From Candidatus Howiella intestinavium (GTDB lineage Bacteria; Bacillota; Clostridia; Oscillospirales; Acutalibacteraceae): 64,000 nt of DNA. Numbering within the stretch: the first letter of the stretch is position 1; the number at the start of each line of letters is the position of its first letter. Below, one piece after another: positions 17,936-25,546 of the stretch. The stretch spans positions 62,001 through 126,000 of the forward strand of contig CAJFVX010000024.1 in assembly GCA_904420585.1 (NCBI GenBank). Direction: 5' to 3'. Under the pieces are notes generated by a model. That model saw only the letters and a program-made list of their open reading frames with translations. It ran no database searches and was not told where the DNA came from. The translations under genes were made by a program, and so were the position numbers.

Positions 17936-19147
17936 ATGAAGATTGCCGTAAAAAGCGCAGATTATTATATTATATGCAGTATAGGGATTCTGGCCCAGAT
18001 AAGCCAGCTGGTGGTGCTGTCCAACGGGGTAAAATTCGCCCTTCTGGCGGCTGTGGGGTTCATAGCCCTGCTGCTTTTGCTGCAGCACCGGAAGCTGTAT
18101 GTTGCCCCTTTTCTCGGATGGTACGGCCTTTTCTTTTTGTTTCTATTCTTAAGCCTTCTTTACACTGTCAATGTGATAAACCCGGAATATGTGCTCATCC
18201 GCACCGGGCTTGCGCTGTGTATGGGCCTGCTGGTCATCCAGTTTATGGACAGCCCCGACAAATTCCTGGGGCTGTTAAACGGCCTTATCACAGGGGCCCT
18301 TACGGGGGCGGCCACCACTCTTATCCTGCAGCGGGATGCCATCGGCGCCAGCCGCTTGGGACTTGGGGTATACGGCTCCCAGGTAGAATTTTCCTATGTG
18401 ATGGCCGTGGGCCTGTACGCAGTTATCTGGAAGCTGGTCTACCGGAAAAAGGGCCGGCTGTTCCAGATTCTCCTGGGCCTGTTCTTCATCCTGGCCATCG
18501 GCCTCTCCGGCTCCCGTCGAACCTTCATCACCCCCTTTCTGTTCTTCCTTTTGCTCTACTGGATGAAAAGGGATATTCATCTTCCCCGCAAAATAGCCGT
18601 GCTGGTGGGCTGCCTCATCCTGGGGGCTTTTGCCCTCTACCTTGTGCTCCACAACGACACCCTCTATGCCGTGCTGGGCCGCCGGATAGAATCCATGCTG
18701 GAATCCCTTCTGGGGGGCGGGGACGTCACCGACGCTTCCATCCGGGAGCGGAACATTATGATAAGCTACGGCTGGCAGTACTTTCTGGAAAGGCCCCTTT
18801 TCGGCTGGGGCGTCCACGGCTTTGCCTACCTGTTTGCCAGGAGCAGCTACGCCGGCGCCCGGCTGGTCTATTCCCACAACGGCTTTACCGAGGTGCTGTC
18901 CTGCTACGGCCTTGTGGGATTTTTCCTCTACTACCGGGTTTTCTACACCTATATCCGTCATTTTGGGGTCATCCGGCGGGACCAGACGGGTATAGCGGCA
19001 TTCTTTATGGCTTTTGCCCTCATGACCCTTTTCACCGAGTGGTCGACCATTTCCTTTATCACCATACAGGCGGTGGTGCTGCTGGCCGCCGGCCTGCGGG
19101 TCATAAAGGAGAAGAATTTTTCCTTCGACTGGGGGGACACGCCATGA
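17936..19147 (+). CDS. O-antigen ligase/polymerase-like membrane protein
   Basis: This protein of 403 residues has about 11 membrane helices. The Wzy/WaaL signature lies in the C-terminal half: ERPLFGWGVHGF, then SHNGFTEVLSCYGLVGF, with the conserved His-Asn and Gly residues in the extracellular loop. A conserved Arg pair is seen in SGSRRTF. Given the flippase in the same operon, it most likely polymerises repeat units (Wzy role) or ligates them to an acceptor. The ATG at 17936 follows the GT4 stop by four bases. The stop overlaps the next start (ATGA). Confidence 0.85.
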   Translation: MKIAVKSADYYIICSIGILAQISQLVVLSNGVKFALLAAVGFIALLLLLQHRKLYVAPFLGWYGLFFLFLFLSLLYTVNVINPEYVLIRTGLALCMGLLVIQFMDSPDKFLGLLNGLITGALTGAATTLILQRDAIGASRLGLGVYGSQVEFSYVMAVGLYAVIWKLVYRKKGRLFQILLGLFFILAIGLSGSRRTFITPFLFFLLLYWMKRDIHLPRKIAVLVGCLILGAFALYLVLHNDTLYAVLGRRIESMLESLLGGGDVTDASIRERNIMISYGWQYFLERPLFGWGVHGFAYLFARSSYAGARLVYSHNGFTEVLSCYGLVGFFLYYRVFYTYIRHFGVIRRDQTGIAAFFMAFALMTLFTEWSTISFITIQAVVLLAAGLRVIKEKNFSFDWGDTP

Positions 19148-20013
19148 GCGTCCCGAAAAAAATACTCCGGCGGCTGTCCCAGGGCATCCCCGACGAGGCC
19201 TATCTGCGGATGCTCTACCGCTGCAAAATGCGCCGGAAGCTGCACCTGCACCCGCCGGTGACCTTTACCGAAAAGCTGCAATGGCTCAAGCTGTACGACC
19301 GGAACCCCTTATACACCAAATTGGCGGACAAATACGCCGTAAAAGCGTATGTAGCCGGAAGGGTGGGGAAAGAGCATATCGTTCCTACACTGGGATTGTG
19401 GGAAAAGCCGGAGGATATGGACTTTTCCGCCCTGCCCCGGCAGTTTGTGCTCAAATGCACCCACGACTCCAACAGCGTCATCCTATGCCGGGATAAGGAA
19501 AAGCTGGACAAGGCGGCCGCCTGCCGGCGTCTTAAGGAGAAGCTGCAGGAAAACTATTACTACTTCGGCCGGGAGTGGCCCTATAAGGATGTGCCGCCCC
19601 GCATACTGTGCGAGACCTACCTGGAGGACGAAATCAAGAACTACAAATTCTTCTGCTTTTACGGCCGTCCCCGTTTTTTGTATGTCTCGGTGGGACTGGG
19701 AAAGGACGTGCGCATGTTTTTCTGCGATATGGACTGGAACCGGCTGCCCTTCCGCAATACGGCCTACGGCCCGCTGGATGCGTCCTTGGAAAAGCCGGCC
19801 TGTTTTGCCGAGATGGCGGCTATGGCCGAAACCCTTTCGGCGGGCATCCCCTTTGTGCGCATTGATTTGTTCGCGGTGGCAGGGCACGTCTATTTTTCCG
19901 AATATACCTTTACGCCTACCAGCGGATTTATGGTCTTCGACCCGCCGGAATACGACAAAATCCTTGGGGATTACCTGCCCCTTCCCCCGGTAGGGGAGGA
20001 AAAGTCCGGATGA
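19144..20013 (+). CDS. TupA-like ATP-grasp protein
   Basis: This protein of 289 residues matches the TupA-like ATP-grasp family found in polysaccharide clusters. Diagnostic segments are TFTEKLQWLKLYDRNPLYTKL, VLKCTHDSNSV, YYYFGREWPYKDV, YKFFCFYGRP, and IPFVRIDLF near the C-terminus. ATP-grasp enzymes join a carboxylate to an amine via an acyl phosphate, so an amino acid might be attached to a uronic acid of the polymer. That fits the adjacent UDP-glucuronate and UDP-galacturonate genes, but the substrate is inference. It overlaps its neighbours on both sides by 4 bases. Confidence 0.85.
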   Translation: MSVPKKILRRLSQGIPDEAYLRMLYRCKMRRKLHLHPPVTFTEKLQWLKLYDRNPLYTKLADKYAVKAYVAGRVGKEHIVPTLGLWEKPEDMDFSALPRQFVLKCTHDSNSVILCRDKEKLDKAAACRRLKEKLQENYYYFGREWPYKDVPPRILCETYLEDEIKNYKFFCFYGRPRFLYVSVGLGKDVRMFFCDMDWNRLPFRNTAYGPLDASLEKPACFAEMAAMAETLSAGIPFVRIDLFAVAGHVYFSEYTFTPTSGFMVFDPPEYDKILGDYLPLPPVGEEKSG

Positions 20014-20699
20014 TTATAGAGTGCAGCGGCCTGCCCGGCTGCGGCAAGACCACCCTGGCCCGGCGCATACAGGAGGAACTGCGGGCATCGAGCATTCCCT
20101 GCGTCTGGCTCAACGCCCCCGGCGGTCTTCGGCGTGCTTTGAAGCTTGCAGGCAGCACCGTACTGCTCCTGCGGCCCCGGAACCTGTCCTTTGCCGCGGC
20201 GCTTCTGCGGCTTTTCCGGCGGCAGAAGGGACCTGGCCCCTGGAACCGGGTGCAGATAGAAAAAATCAGGCGGCTGTGCGTTTTGCAGGATACCTACCGG
20301 CGGTGGGCGGGGAAAAGGGGATGTGTGCTGCTTTGCGACCAGGGGATTATACAGGATACCGTGGCTCTGTTCCGGGATACCATCTTCCCCGCAAAGGAGC
20401 AGATGGAACCCCTCCGCCGGATGTTTGCCGGCATGGCAGAAGACCTGCTGCTGTTATACTGCCATATACCTCCCGAAACCGCCGCCGCCCGTGCAGAAAG
20501 CCGGGGCCGGCGGGCCTGCGGCCTGGACTTCTATACTGGGGAACAGCTTGCCCGGTTCCTGGAGCGGGAAGGCCCTCTTTTAGAGCAGGCCCGGGAGGGA
20601 TTGGCGGCCGGCCTTCCCCATATGGATTTGAATATGGAAGAGCCGGTGGAGGAGAACGCCCAAATTGTCATGGACAGGCTCCGAAAAATCCTGCGGTAG
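20010..20699 (+). CDS. P-loop kinase-like protein of EPS cluster
   Basis: This protein of 229 residues begins with a perfect Walker A (MIIECSGLPGCGKTTLARRI). A DQGIIQD motif resembles the DR(Y/G) region of nucleotide and sugar kinases, and a Glu/Arg-rich lid follows at about residues 160-185. It looks like the thymidylate/adenylate-kinase or gluconate-kinase side of the P-loop fold. The start overlaps the ATP-grasp stop (ATGA). A role in phosphorylating a sugar, lipid or polymer acceptor is possible. The exact family is not recognised. Confidence 0.7.
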   Translation: MIIECSGLPGCGKTTLARRIQEELRASSIPCVWLNAPGGLRRALKLAGSTVLLLRPRNLSFAAALLRLFRRQKGPGPWNRVQIEKIRRLCVLQDTYRRWAGKRGCVLLCDQGIIQDTVALFRDTIFPAKEQMEPLRRMFAGMAEDLLLLYCHIPPETAAARAESRGRRACGLDFYTGEQLARFLEREGPLLEQAREGLAAGLPHMDLNMEEPVEENAQIVMDRLRKILR

Positions 20700-20727
20700 C
20701 GCCGCAGCCGGATGGGAGGCTATACTT

Positions 20728-21642
20728 TTGTGCTGTTTTGTAATCCTGCATTATATAGCGGCGGAGGAAACGGAAAAATGCGTGGAATCCCTTCTGCGCC
20801 TTGCGGGGGACAAAAAAATCATCATCGTGGACAACGCCTCCCCCAACGGCTCGGGGAAAAAGCTGCAGGAGATGTACCGGGACGAGGCGGCGGTGGAGGT
20901 GCTTCTCAGCCATGAAAACCTGGGATTCGCCAGGGGCAACAACCTGGGCTACCGCTACGCGGCGGGACTCCACCCGGATTACGTGGTAGTCATGAACAAC
21001 GATATGGAGATTCTCCAGCCGGATTTCATTCAGCGCATAGGGGAAATCGACCGCAGGGAGGCCTTCCACGTTTTGGGACCGGATGTTTATTCGGTAAAGG
21101 CCGGGACGCATCAGAGCCCCGAGACCCTGTGGCCCATGACCTTCGAGCGCCTCCAGCGCCGGATTGCTTTCCTGCGGAAAAACCAGCGGTACCCCATCCG
21201 GTTGTATGTGCGCAGCGCCGCCCGGCGCATTTTGATGCAGAGCCCGCCCGGCCGCAGGCTGTGGCAAAAATACGACCAAAGGCGGACGCAGGCGCGGGTG
21301 GGCGGTGAAATCGACTACGGGAAGGTCTACCGTTCGGTGCCTCTGCACGGCTCCTGTGTCATATTCTCCAAGCGGTATATGGAGAGGCGGCCATACGCCT
21401 TTTTCCCCGAAACCTTTATGTATATGGAGTCGGCCATTTTAAATTACGAATGTCTTCGGGACGGCATGAAGCAGGTATACGACCCCTCCATCCGGGTGCT
21501 GCACTATGAGGACGCGGCCACGGACAGGGCCTATAAAAACGGCTATAAAAAGTCCCTGTTTAAAAACGCCCGCATGCTGGAGTCGGCCGAGGCCTTTGCC
21601 CGGCTGATGGAGCGGGACGGGGCCGCATCTAAGCCGTCCTAA
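20728..21642 (+). CDS. GT2 glycosyltransferase
   Basis: The N-terminal GT-A domain shows VILHYIAAEETEKCVESL, IIIVDNASPNGSG, SHENLGFARGNN, and the VVMNNDME donor/metal motif, as in rhamnosyl/WcaA-like GT2 enzymes. The TTG at 20728 is preferred because GGGAGG (20714-20719) lies just upstream and the fold begins there; an earlier in-frame ATG at 20665 would lie inside the previous gene. The length is 304 residues. This is the third glycosyltransferase, so a repeat unit of four or more sugars including the primer is plausible. The priming glycosyl-phosphate transferase is not in the window. Confidence 0.82.
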   Translation: MCCFVILHYIAAEETEKCVESLLRLAGDKKIIIVDNASPNGSGKKLQEMYRDEAAVEVLLSHENLGFARGNNLGYRYAAGLHPDYVVVMNNDMEILQPDFIQRIGEIDRREAFHVLGPDVYSVKAGTHQSPETLWPMTFERLQRRIAFLRKNQRYPIRLYVRSAARRILMQSPPGRRLWQKYDQRRTQARVGGEIDYGKVYRSVPLHGSCVIFSKRYMERRPYAFFPETFMYMESAILNYECLRDGMKQVYDPSIRVLHYEDAATDRAYKNGYKKSLFKNARMLESAEAFARLMERDGAASKPS

Positions 21643-21680
21643 AGGAGGCAGGGGAAACCTATGGAAAGGAAGATGGTTAT

Positions 21681-22982
21681 ATGAAACTGGCGGTTGCCGG
21701 CACCGGCTATGTGGGCTTGGTGGCGGGGGTCTGCTTTGCCGAAAAGGGCCACGACGTCACCTGTGTGGACGTGGACGAGAAAAAAATCGCCCTGCTGCGT
21801 GCAGGCGTTTGCCCCATATATGAGCAGGATTTGGAGGGGCTGATGCAGAAAAACGCCGCTGCCGGCCGGCTGCATTACACCACCGACTGCCGGGAGGCCT
21901 ACCGGGACGCAGAGGCCGTCTTTATCGGCGTGGGCACCCCCGAGCAGCCCGACGGCTCGGCCAACCTGACCCATATCGCCGCCGCGGCCCGGCAGGTGGC
22001 CGAGAATATAAAGCGGGACTGCCTGGTGGTGGTCAAATCCACCGTGCCGGTGGGGACGGGGGACCGGGTGGAGCAGTTCATCCACGACTTCCTGGCCGCT
22101 AACGTAAAGGTGGAGGTGGCCAACAATCCGGAATTTCTGGCCCAGGGCACGGCGGTACACGATACCCTGGCGGCCCGGCGCATTATCATAGGCGTCCAAA
22201 GCCGGTGGGCGGAAGACCGCCTGCGGGAAATCTACGCCCCCTTTGACCTGCCCATCGTATCGGTCAGCCGCCGCAGCGCCGAGATGATAAAATACGCCTG
22301 CAATGACTTTCTGGCCCTTAAAATTTCCTATATGAACGACATCGCCAACCTCTGCGAATTGGTGGGGGCCGACGTGGAGGACGTGGCCAGAGGCATGGCC
22401 TATGACGACCGCATCGGCGCCAAATTCTTAAAGGCCGGCGTGGGCTATGGGGGCAGCTGTTTTCCCAAGGACACCAAGGCCCTAAGCTATCTGGCCGGGC
22501 AGTACGGCTACCGCCTGCGCACGGTGGAGGCGGCCATCGACGTCAACCGGGAGCAAAAGCTGCTTTTATACAAAAAGGCGGCCAGGCGGCTGATTACCTT
22601 CAACCATCTGCGGGTGGCGGTGCTGGGCCTTACCTTCAAACCGGGGACGGACGATTTGCGGGAGGCCCCCGCCCTGGAGAACATTCCCCTATTGTTGGAA
22701 CAGGGGGCGGACATCTGCGCCTACGACCCCGCCGGAGAGGCCGGATGCCGGGCCCGCTTCCCGGAAATAGCCTATGCCGCGTCGCCGGAACAGGCGCTGG
22801 AGGGAGCCCACGTCTGCTTTATTTTTACCGAGTGGCCGGAGATTCAGGCCGTCTCCCCGGCGGCCTACAGCCGGCTTATGCGCACACCCCTTGTATACGA
22901 CGGCCGCAATCTCTACCATCCCCGGGAAATGGCTGAAAACGGGGTGGAATATTACGCCATAGGAAGGGGGACGGCCCGGTGA
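21681..22982 (+). CDS. ugd: UDP-glucose 6-dehydrogenase
   Basis: This protein of 433 residues oxidises UDP-glucose to UDP-glucuronate with NAD+. The Rossmann glycine motif is in MKLAVAGTGYVGLVAG. The catalytic Cys lies in GVGYGGSCFPKDTKAL (C260). The C-terminal domain has LGLTFKPGTDDLREAPAL. Length and motif order fit the bacterial enzyme. It follows the GT2 gene after 38 bases and overlaps the epimerase gene by 4 bases (GTGA), so both products are probably made together. Confidence 0.95.
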   Translation: MKLAVAGTGYVGLVAGVCFAEKGHDVTCVDVDEKKIALLRAGVCPIYEQDLEGLMQKNAAAGRLHYTTDCREAYRDAEAVFIGVGTPEQPDGSANLTHIAAAARQVAENIKRDCLVVVKSTVPVGTGDRVEQFIHDFLAANVKVEVANNPEFLAQGTAVHDTLAARRIIIGVQSRWAEDRLREIYAPFDLPIVSVSRRSAEMIKYACNDFLALKISYMNDIANLCELVGADVEDVARGMAYDDRIGAKFLKAGVGYGGSCFPKDTKALSYLAGQYGYRLRTVEAAIDVNREQKLLLYKKAARRLITFNHLRVAVLGLTFKPGTDDLREAPALENIPLLLEQGADICAYDPAGEAGCRARFPEIAYAASPEQALEGAHVCFIFTEWPEIQAVSPAAYSRLMRTPLVYDGRNLYHPREMAENGVEYYAIGRGTAR

Positions 22983-23986
22983 GAGCCGACTATCAGGCTT
23001 TTGACCCGCAAAAAAAGGTGCTGGTGACCGGGGGCGCCGGCTTTATCGGATACCATCTGAGCCGCCGGCTGCTGGAACAGGGAGCCCAGGTGACCGGCTT
23101 CGACAATCTGAACGATTACTACCCGGCGGACATCAAGCTGGCCCGCCTGGAGGAACTGGAAAAGCACCCCGGGTATGCGTTTGTCAAGGGAGACTTGGCG
23201 GCGGAAAAGGACGTAGCCGGGGTATTTGAAAAGGCGCAGCCGGATATTGTGGTAAATCTTGGGGCCCAGGCCGGTGTGCGCTACAGCATCGAAAACCCGC
23301 GGGCATATGTGGAGGCCAATATTGTAGGATTTTTCCACATCCTGGAGGCCTGCCGCCATCACCCTGTGGAGCATCTGCTCTTTGCCAGTTCCAGTTCGGT
23401 CTACGGGGCCAACCGGAAGGTGCCCTATGCGGTGGAGGACAAGGCCGACCACCCGGTCAGCCTCTACGCCGCCACCAAGCGGGCGGATGAGCTCATGGCC
23501 TATACCTACAGCCATCTCTACGGCATCCCCGCTACCGGCCTGCGGTTTTTCACGGTCTACGGTCCCTTCGGCCGGCCGGATATGGCCTATTTTTCCTTTA
23601 CCGAGAGAATCCTCGCAGGCGAACCCATCCGGGTTTTTAACGGCGGGGACATGTACCGGGATTTTACCTATATTGACGATGTGGCGGAGGCGGTGGAGAA
23701 GATGCTCTGCAATCCTCCTGAGAAGAAGGACGGCGCCCGGTATAAGCTTTACAATATCGGCAACCATCACCCCGAAAAGCTGGCAGATTTCATCGGCTGC
23801 CTGGAGGATATCCTGGAGAGAAAGGCCGTAAAGGAGTACCTGCCCATGCAGCCGGGGGATGTATACGAAACCTACGCGGATGTGGATGAACTTATCCGGG
23901 ACTTCGGCTTCCGGCCCCATACGCCTCTGCGGGATGGTCTTACGCGGTTCGCGGACTGGTACCGGGCGTATTATGGCATTGGATAA
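22979..23986 (+). CDS. UDP-glucuronate 4-epimerase-like SDR
   Basis: This extended SDR of 335 residues starts at GTG 22979. The NAD motif is TGGAGFIGYHL, and the catalytic pair is Y163-x3-K167 in SLYAATK with Ser in ASSSSVYG. The segments FDNLNDYY, QAGVRYS and FFTVYGPFGRPDMA are typical of UDP-glucuronate 4-epimerases, which form UDP-galacturonate. The upstream ugd supplies the substrate. The polymer therefore probably contains galacturonic acid and is acidic. The last 14 bases overlap the flippase gene. Confidence 0.88.
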   Translation: MRADYQAFDPQKKVLVTGGAGFIGYHLSRRLLEQGAQVTGFDNLNDYYPADIKLARLEELEKHPGYAFVKGDLAAEKDVAGVFEKAQPDIVVNLGAQAGVRYSIENPRAYVEANIVGFFHILEACRHHPVEHLLFASSSSVYGANRKVPYAVEDKADHPVSLYAATKRADELMAYTYSHLYGIPATGLRFFTVYGPFGRPDMAYFSFTERILAGEPIRVFNGGDMYRDFTYIDDVAEAVEKMLCNPPEKKDGARYKLYNIGNHHPEKLADFIGCLEDILERKAVKEYLPMQPGDVYETYADVDELIRDFGFRPHTPLRDGLTRFADWYRAYYGIG

Positions 23987-25451
23987 GGGGCAGGGGAGGA
24001 AGGAGCCGGGAAAACCGGTACAGTTCATGAAAAACCTGGCCTTTGCCTTTGCGGCCCAGGGGATTTCGTTGCTGCTGAGCGTGTTTATGTCCCTGGTGGT
24101 TCCCAAGATACTGGGGGTGGCCGCCTACGGCTATTGGCAGCTGTTTTTGTTTTATACCAGCTACGTGGGCTTTTGCCATTTGGGGCTCAACGACGGCATC
24201 TACCTGCGCAACGGTGGCCGCCGCTTCGGCGAGCTGGACGCGCCCCTGCTTGGAACCCAGCTGCGTCTTTCTGCGGCCGGGCAATTTGTCCTGGGCGCGG
24301 CCATCAGCCTGGCGGCCTGGTTTTTCGTGGAAGACTCCCAGCGGCGGCTGGCCCTGGTTCTGGCCGCCGCCTACATGGTCGTGTACAACGCCGTAGGCTT
24401 TTTGGGCTATGCCTTCCAGTCCACAAACCATACCCGGTGGTACTCGGTTTCAGTTATGGCGGACAAGGTCTTTTTCCTTGTCTGTGTGCTGGTGCTTGCC
24501 TTTTTCCGGCCGTCCCACTTTGCGATTTTCGCCCTGCTATATGTCTGCGGCAAACTGGTCGCTTTGGTATACTGCTGCCTGCGGGGGCGGAAAATTGTCT
24601 TTGCGCCGGGGGTGCGGCTGCGGACGGCCCTGGAAGAGATGAAGGCCAATATCGCCGCCGGCCTGCCCCTGATGTTTGCCAACATCGCCAGCACCCTGAT
24701 TCTGGGATTGGGCCGTTTTACGGTGGACAGGCGCTGGGGCATCGAGGCCTTTGGCAAATTCAGCTTTTCCCTGTCCCTGACCAATTTCTTTCTGCTCTTT
24801 ATCAGCCAGGTCAGCATGGTGCTTTTCCCGGCCCTGCGCCGGGCGGGCCCGGACAGTCTGAAAAAATATTCTCGGATGCTCCGAAGCGGGCTGGGTATCC
24901 TGCTGCCGGCCGTGCTGCTGGCCTATATCCCTATGAAATACCTGCTGGGGCTCTGGCTGCCACAGTACCGGGAAAGCCTGCGGTACCTGGCGCTGCTGCT
25001 GCCCTTATGTACCTTTGACGGCAAAACCCAGCTGCTTTGCACGACCTACCTGAAGGTTTTGCGGAAGGAGAGGCTGCTGCTGCGTATCAATCTGCTGGCC
25101 TGCGGCGTCAGCGCGGTATTGAGCGTCATGGGCGCCTTCTTATGGAACAATATATACGCCGTGGTCCTCTCCATGGTGGCGGCTGTGGCCTTCCGCAGTT
25201 TCTTGGCCGAGTATTTCCTCTACCGGATTATGAAAATCCCTTTTCTCAGGAATATTCTGGCCGAATTTTTCCTGGCGGCGGCCTTTATGGCCCTTTCCTG
25301 GTTTTTGGACAGCTGGCTGGCCCTGGCGGGGTATCTCATATTGTATCTTGTCTATCTGCTGCTTTTCCGCCGGCAGGCGGGGGAACTGGCGGCTTTTGCG
25401 AAACAGCTTTTGAAGGGGAAAAAGGCGCCTGCGCAAAATCATCTGCAATGA
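23973..25451 (+). CDS. Wzx-like polysaccharide flippase
   Basis: This membrane protein of about 492 residues has 12-14 hydrophobic segments and belongs to the MOP/MATE polysaccharide transporter family. It would flip lipid-linked repeat units for the Wzy-type polymerase encoded earlier. The start is either ATG 23973, overlapping the epimerase gene, or ATG 24027 (MKNLAFAFAAQGISLL), where the first helix begins; a GGAGGAAGGAG stretch lies between them. It is the last gene of the operon and is followed by a strong terminator. Confidence 0.85.
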   Translation: MALDKGQGRKEPGKPVQFMKNLAFAFAAQGISLLLSVFMSLVVPKILGVAAYGYWQLFLFYTSYVGFCHLGLNDGIYLRNGGRRFGELDAPLLGTQLRLSAAGQFVLGAAISLAAWFFVEDSQRRLALVLAAAYMVVYNAVGFLGYAFQSTNHTRWYSVSVMADKVFFLVCVLVLAFFRPSHFAIFALLYVCGKLVALVYCCLRGRKIVFAPGVRLRTALEEMKANIAAGLPLMFANIASTLILGLGRFTVDRRWGIEAFGKFSFSLSLTNFFLLFISQVSMVLFPALRRAGPDSLKKYSRMLRSGLGILLPAVLLAYIPMKYLLGLWLPQYRESLRYLALLLPLCTFDGKTQLLCTTYLKVLRKERLLLRINLLACGVSAVLSVMGAFLWNNIYAVVLSMVAAVAFRSFLAEYFLYRIMKIPFLRNILAEFFLAAAFMALSWFLDSWLALAGYLILYLVYLLLFRRQAGELAAFAKQLLKGKKAPAQNHLQ

Positions 25452-25454
25452 CAA

Positions 25455-25496
25455 ACGCCGTCCCGGCCGATTTCGCGGCCGGGACGGCGTATTTTT
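25455..25496 (+). terminator. Terminator of the EPS operon
   Basis: The arms 25455-25469 and 25476-25490 form a perfect 15-bp GC-rich stem with a 6-base loop, followed by ATTTTT. It lies between convergent genes and may serve both. Confidence 0.92.
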
Positions 25497-25546
25497 CGTA
25501 TAAGGCGGGAATGGGTACAGATAACTGACACGCCCGCGCTGTCTGC

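Noticed and set aside
17974..19143. N-terminal extension of the TupA-like protein reaching back to 17974
   Set aside because: The extension lies in another frame of the polymerase gene and looks like Pro/Arg/Gly-rich translation of a shadow frame. The family N-terminus and an ATGA overlap support a start at 19144.
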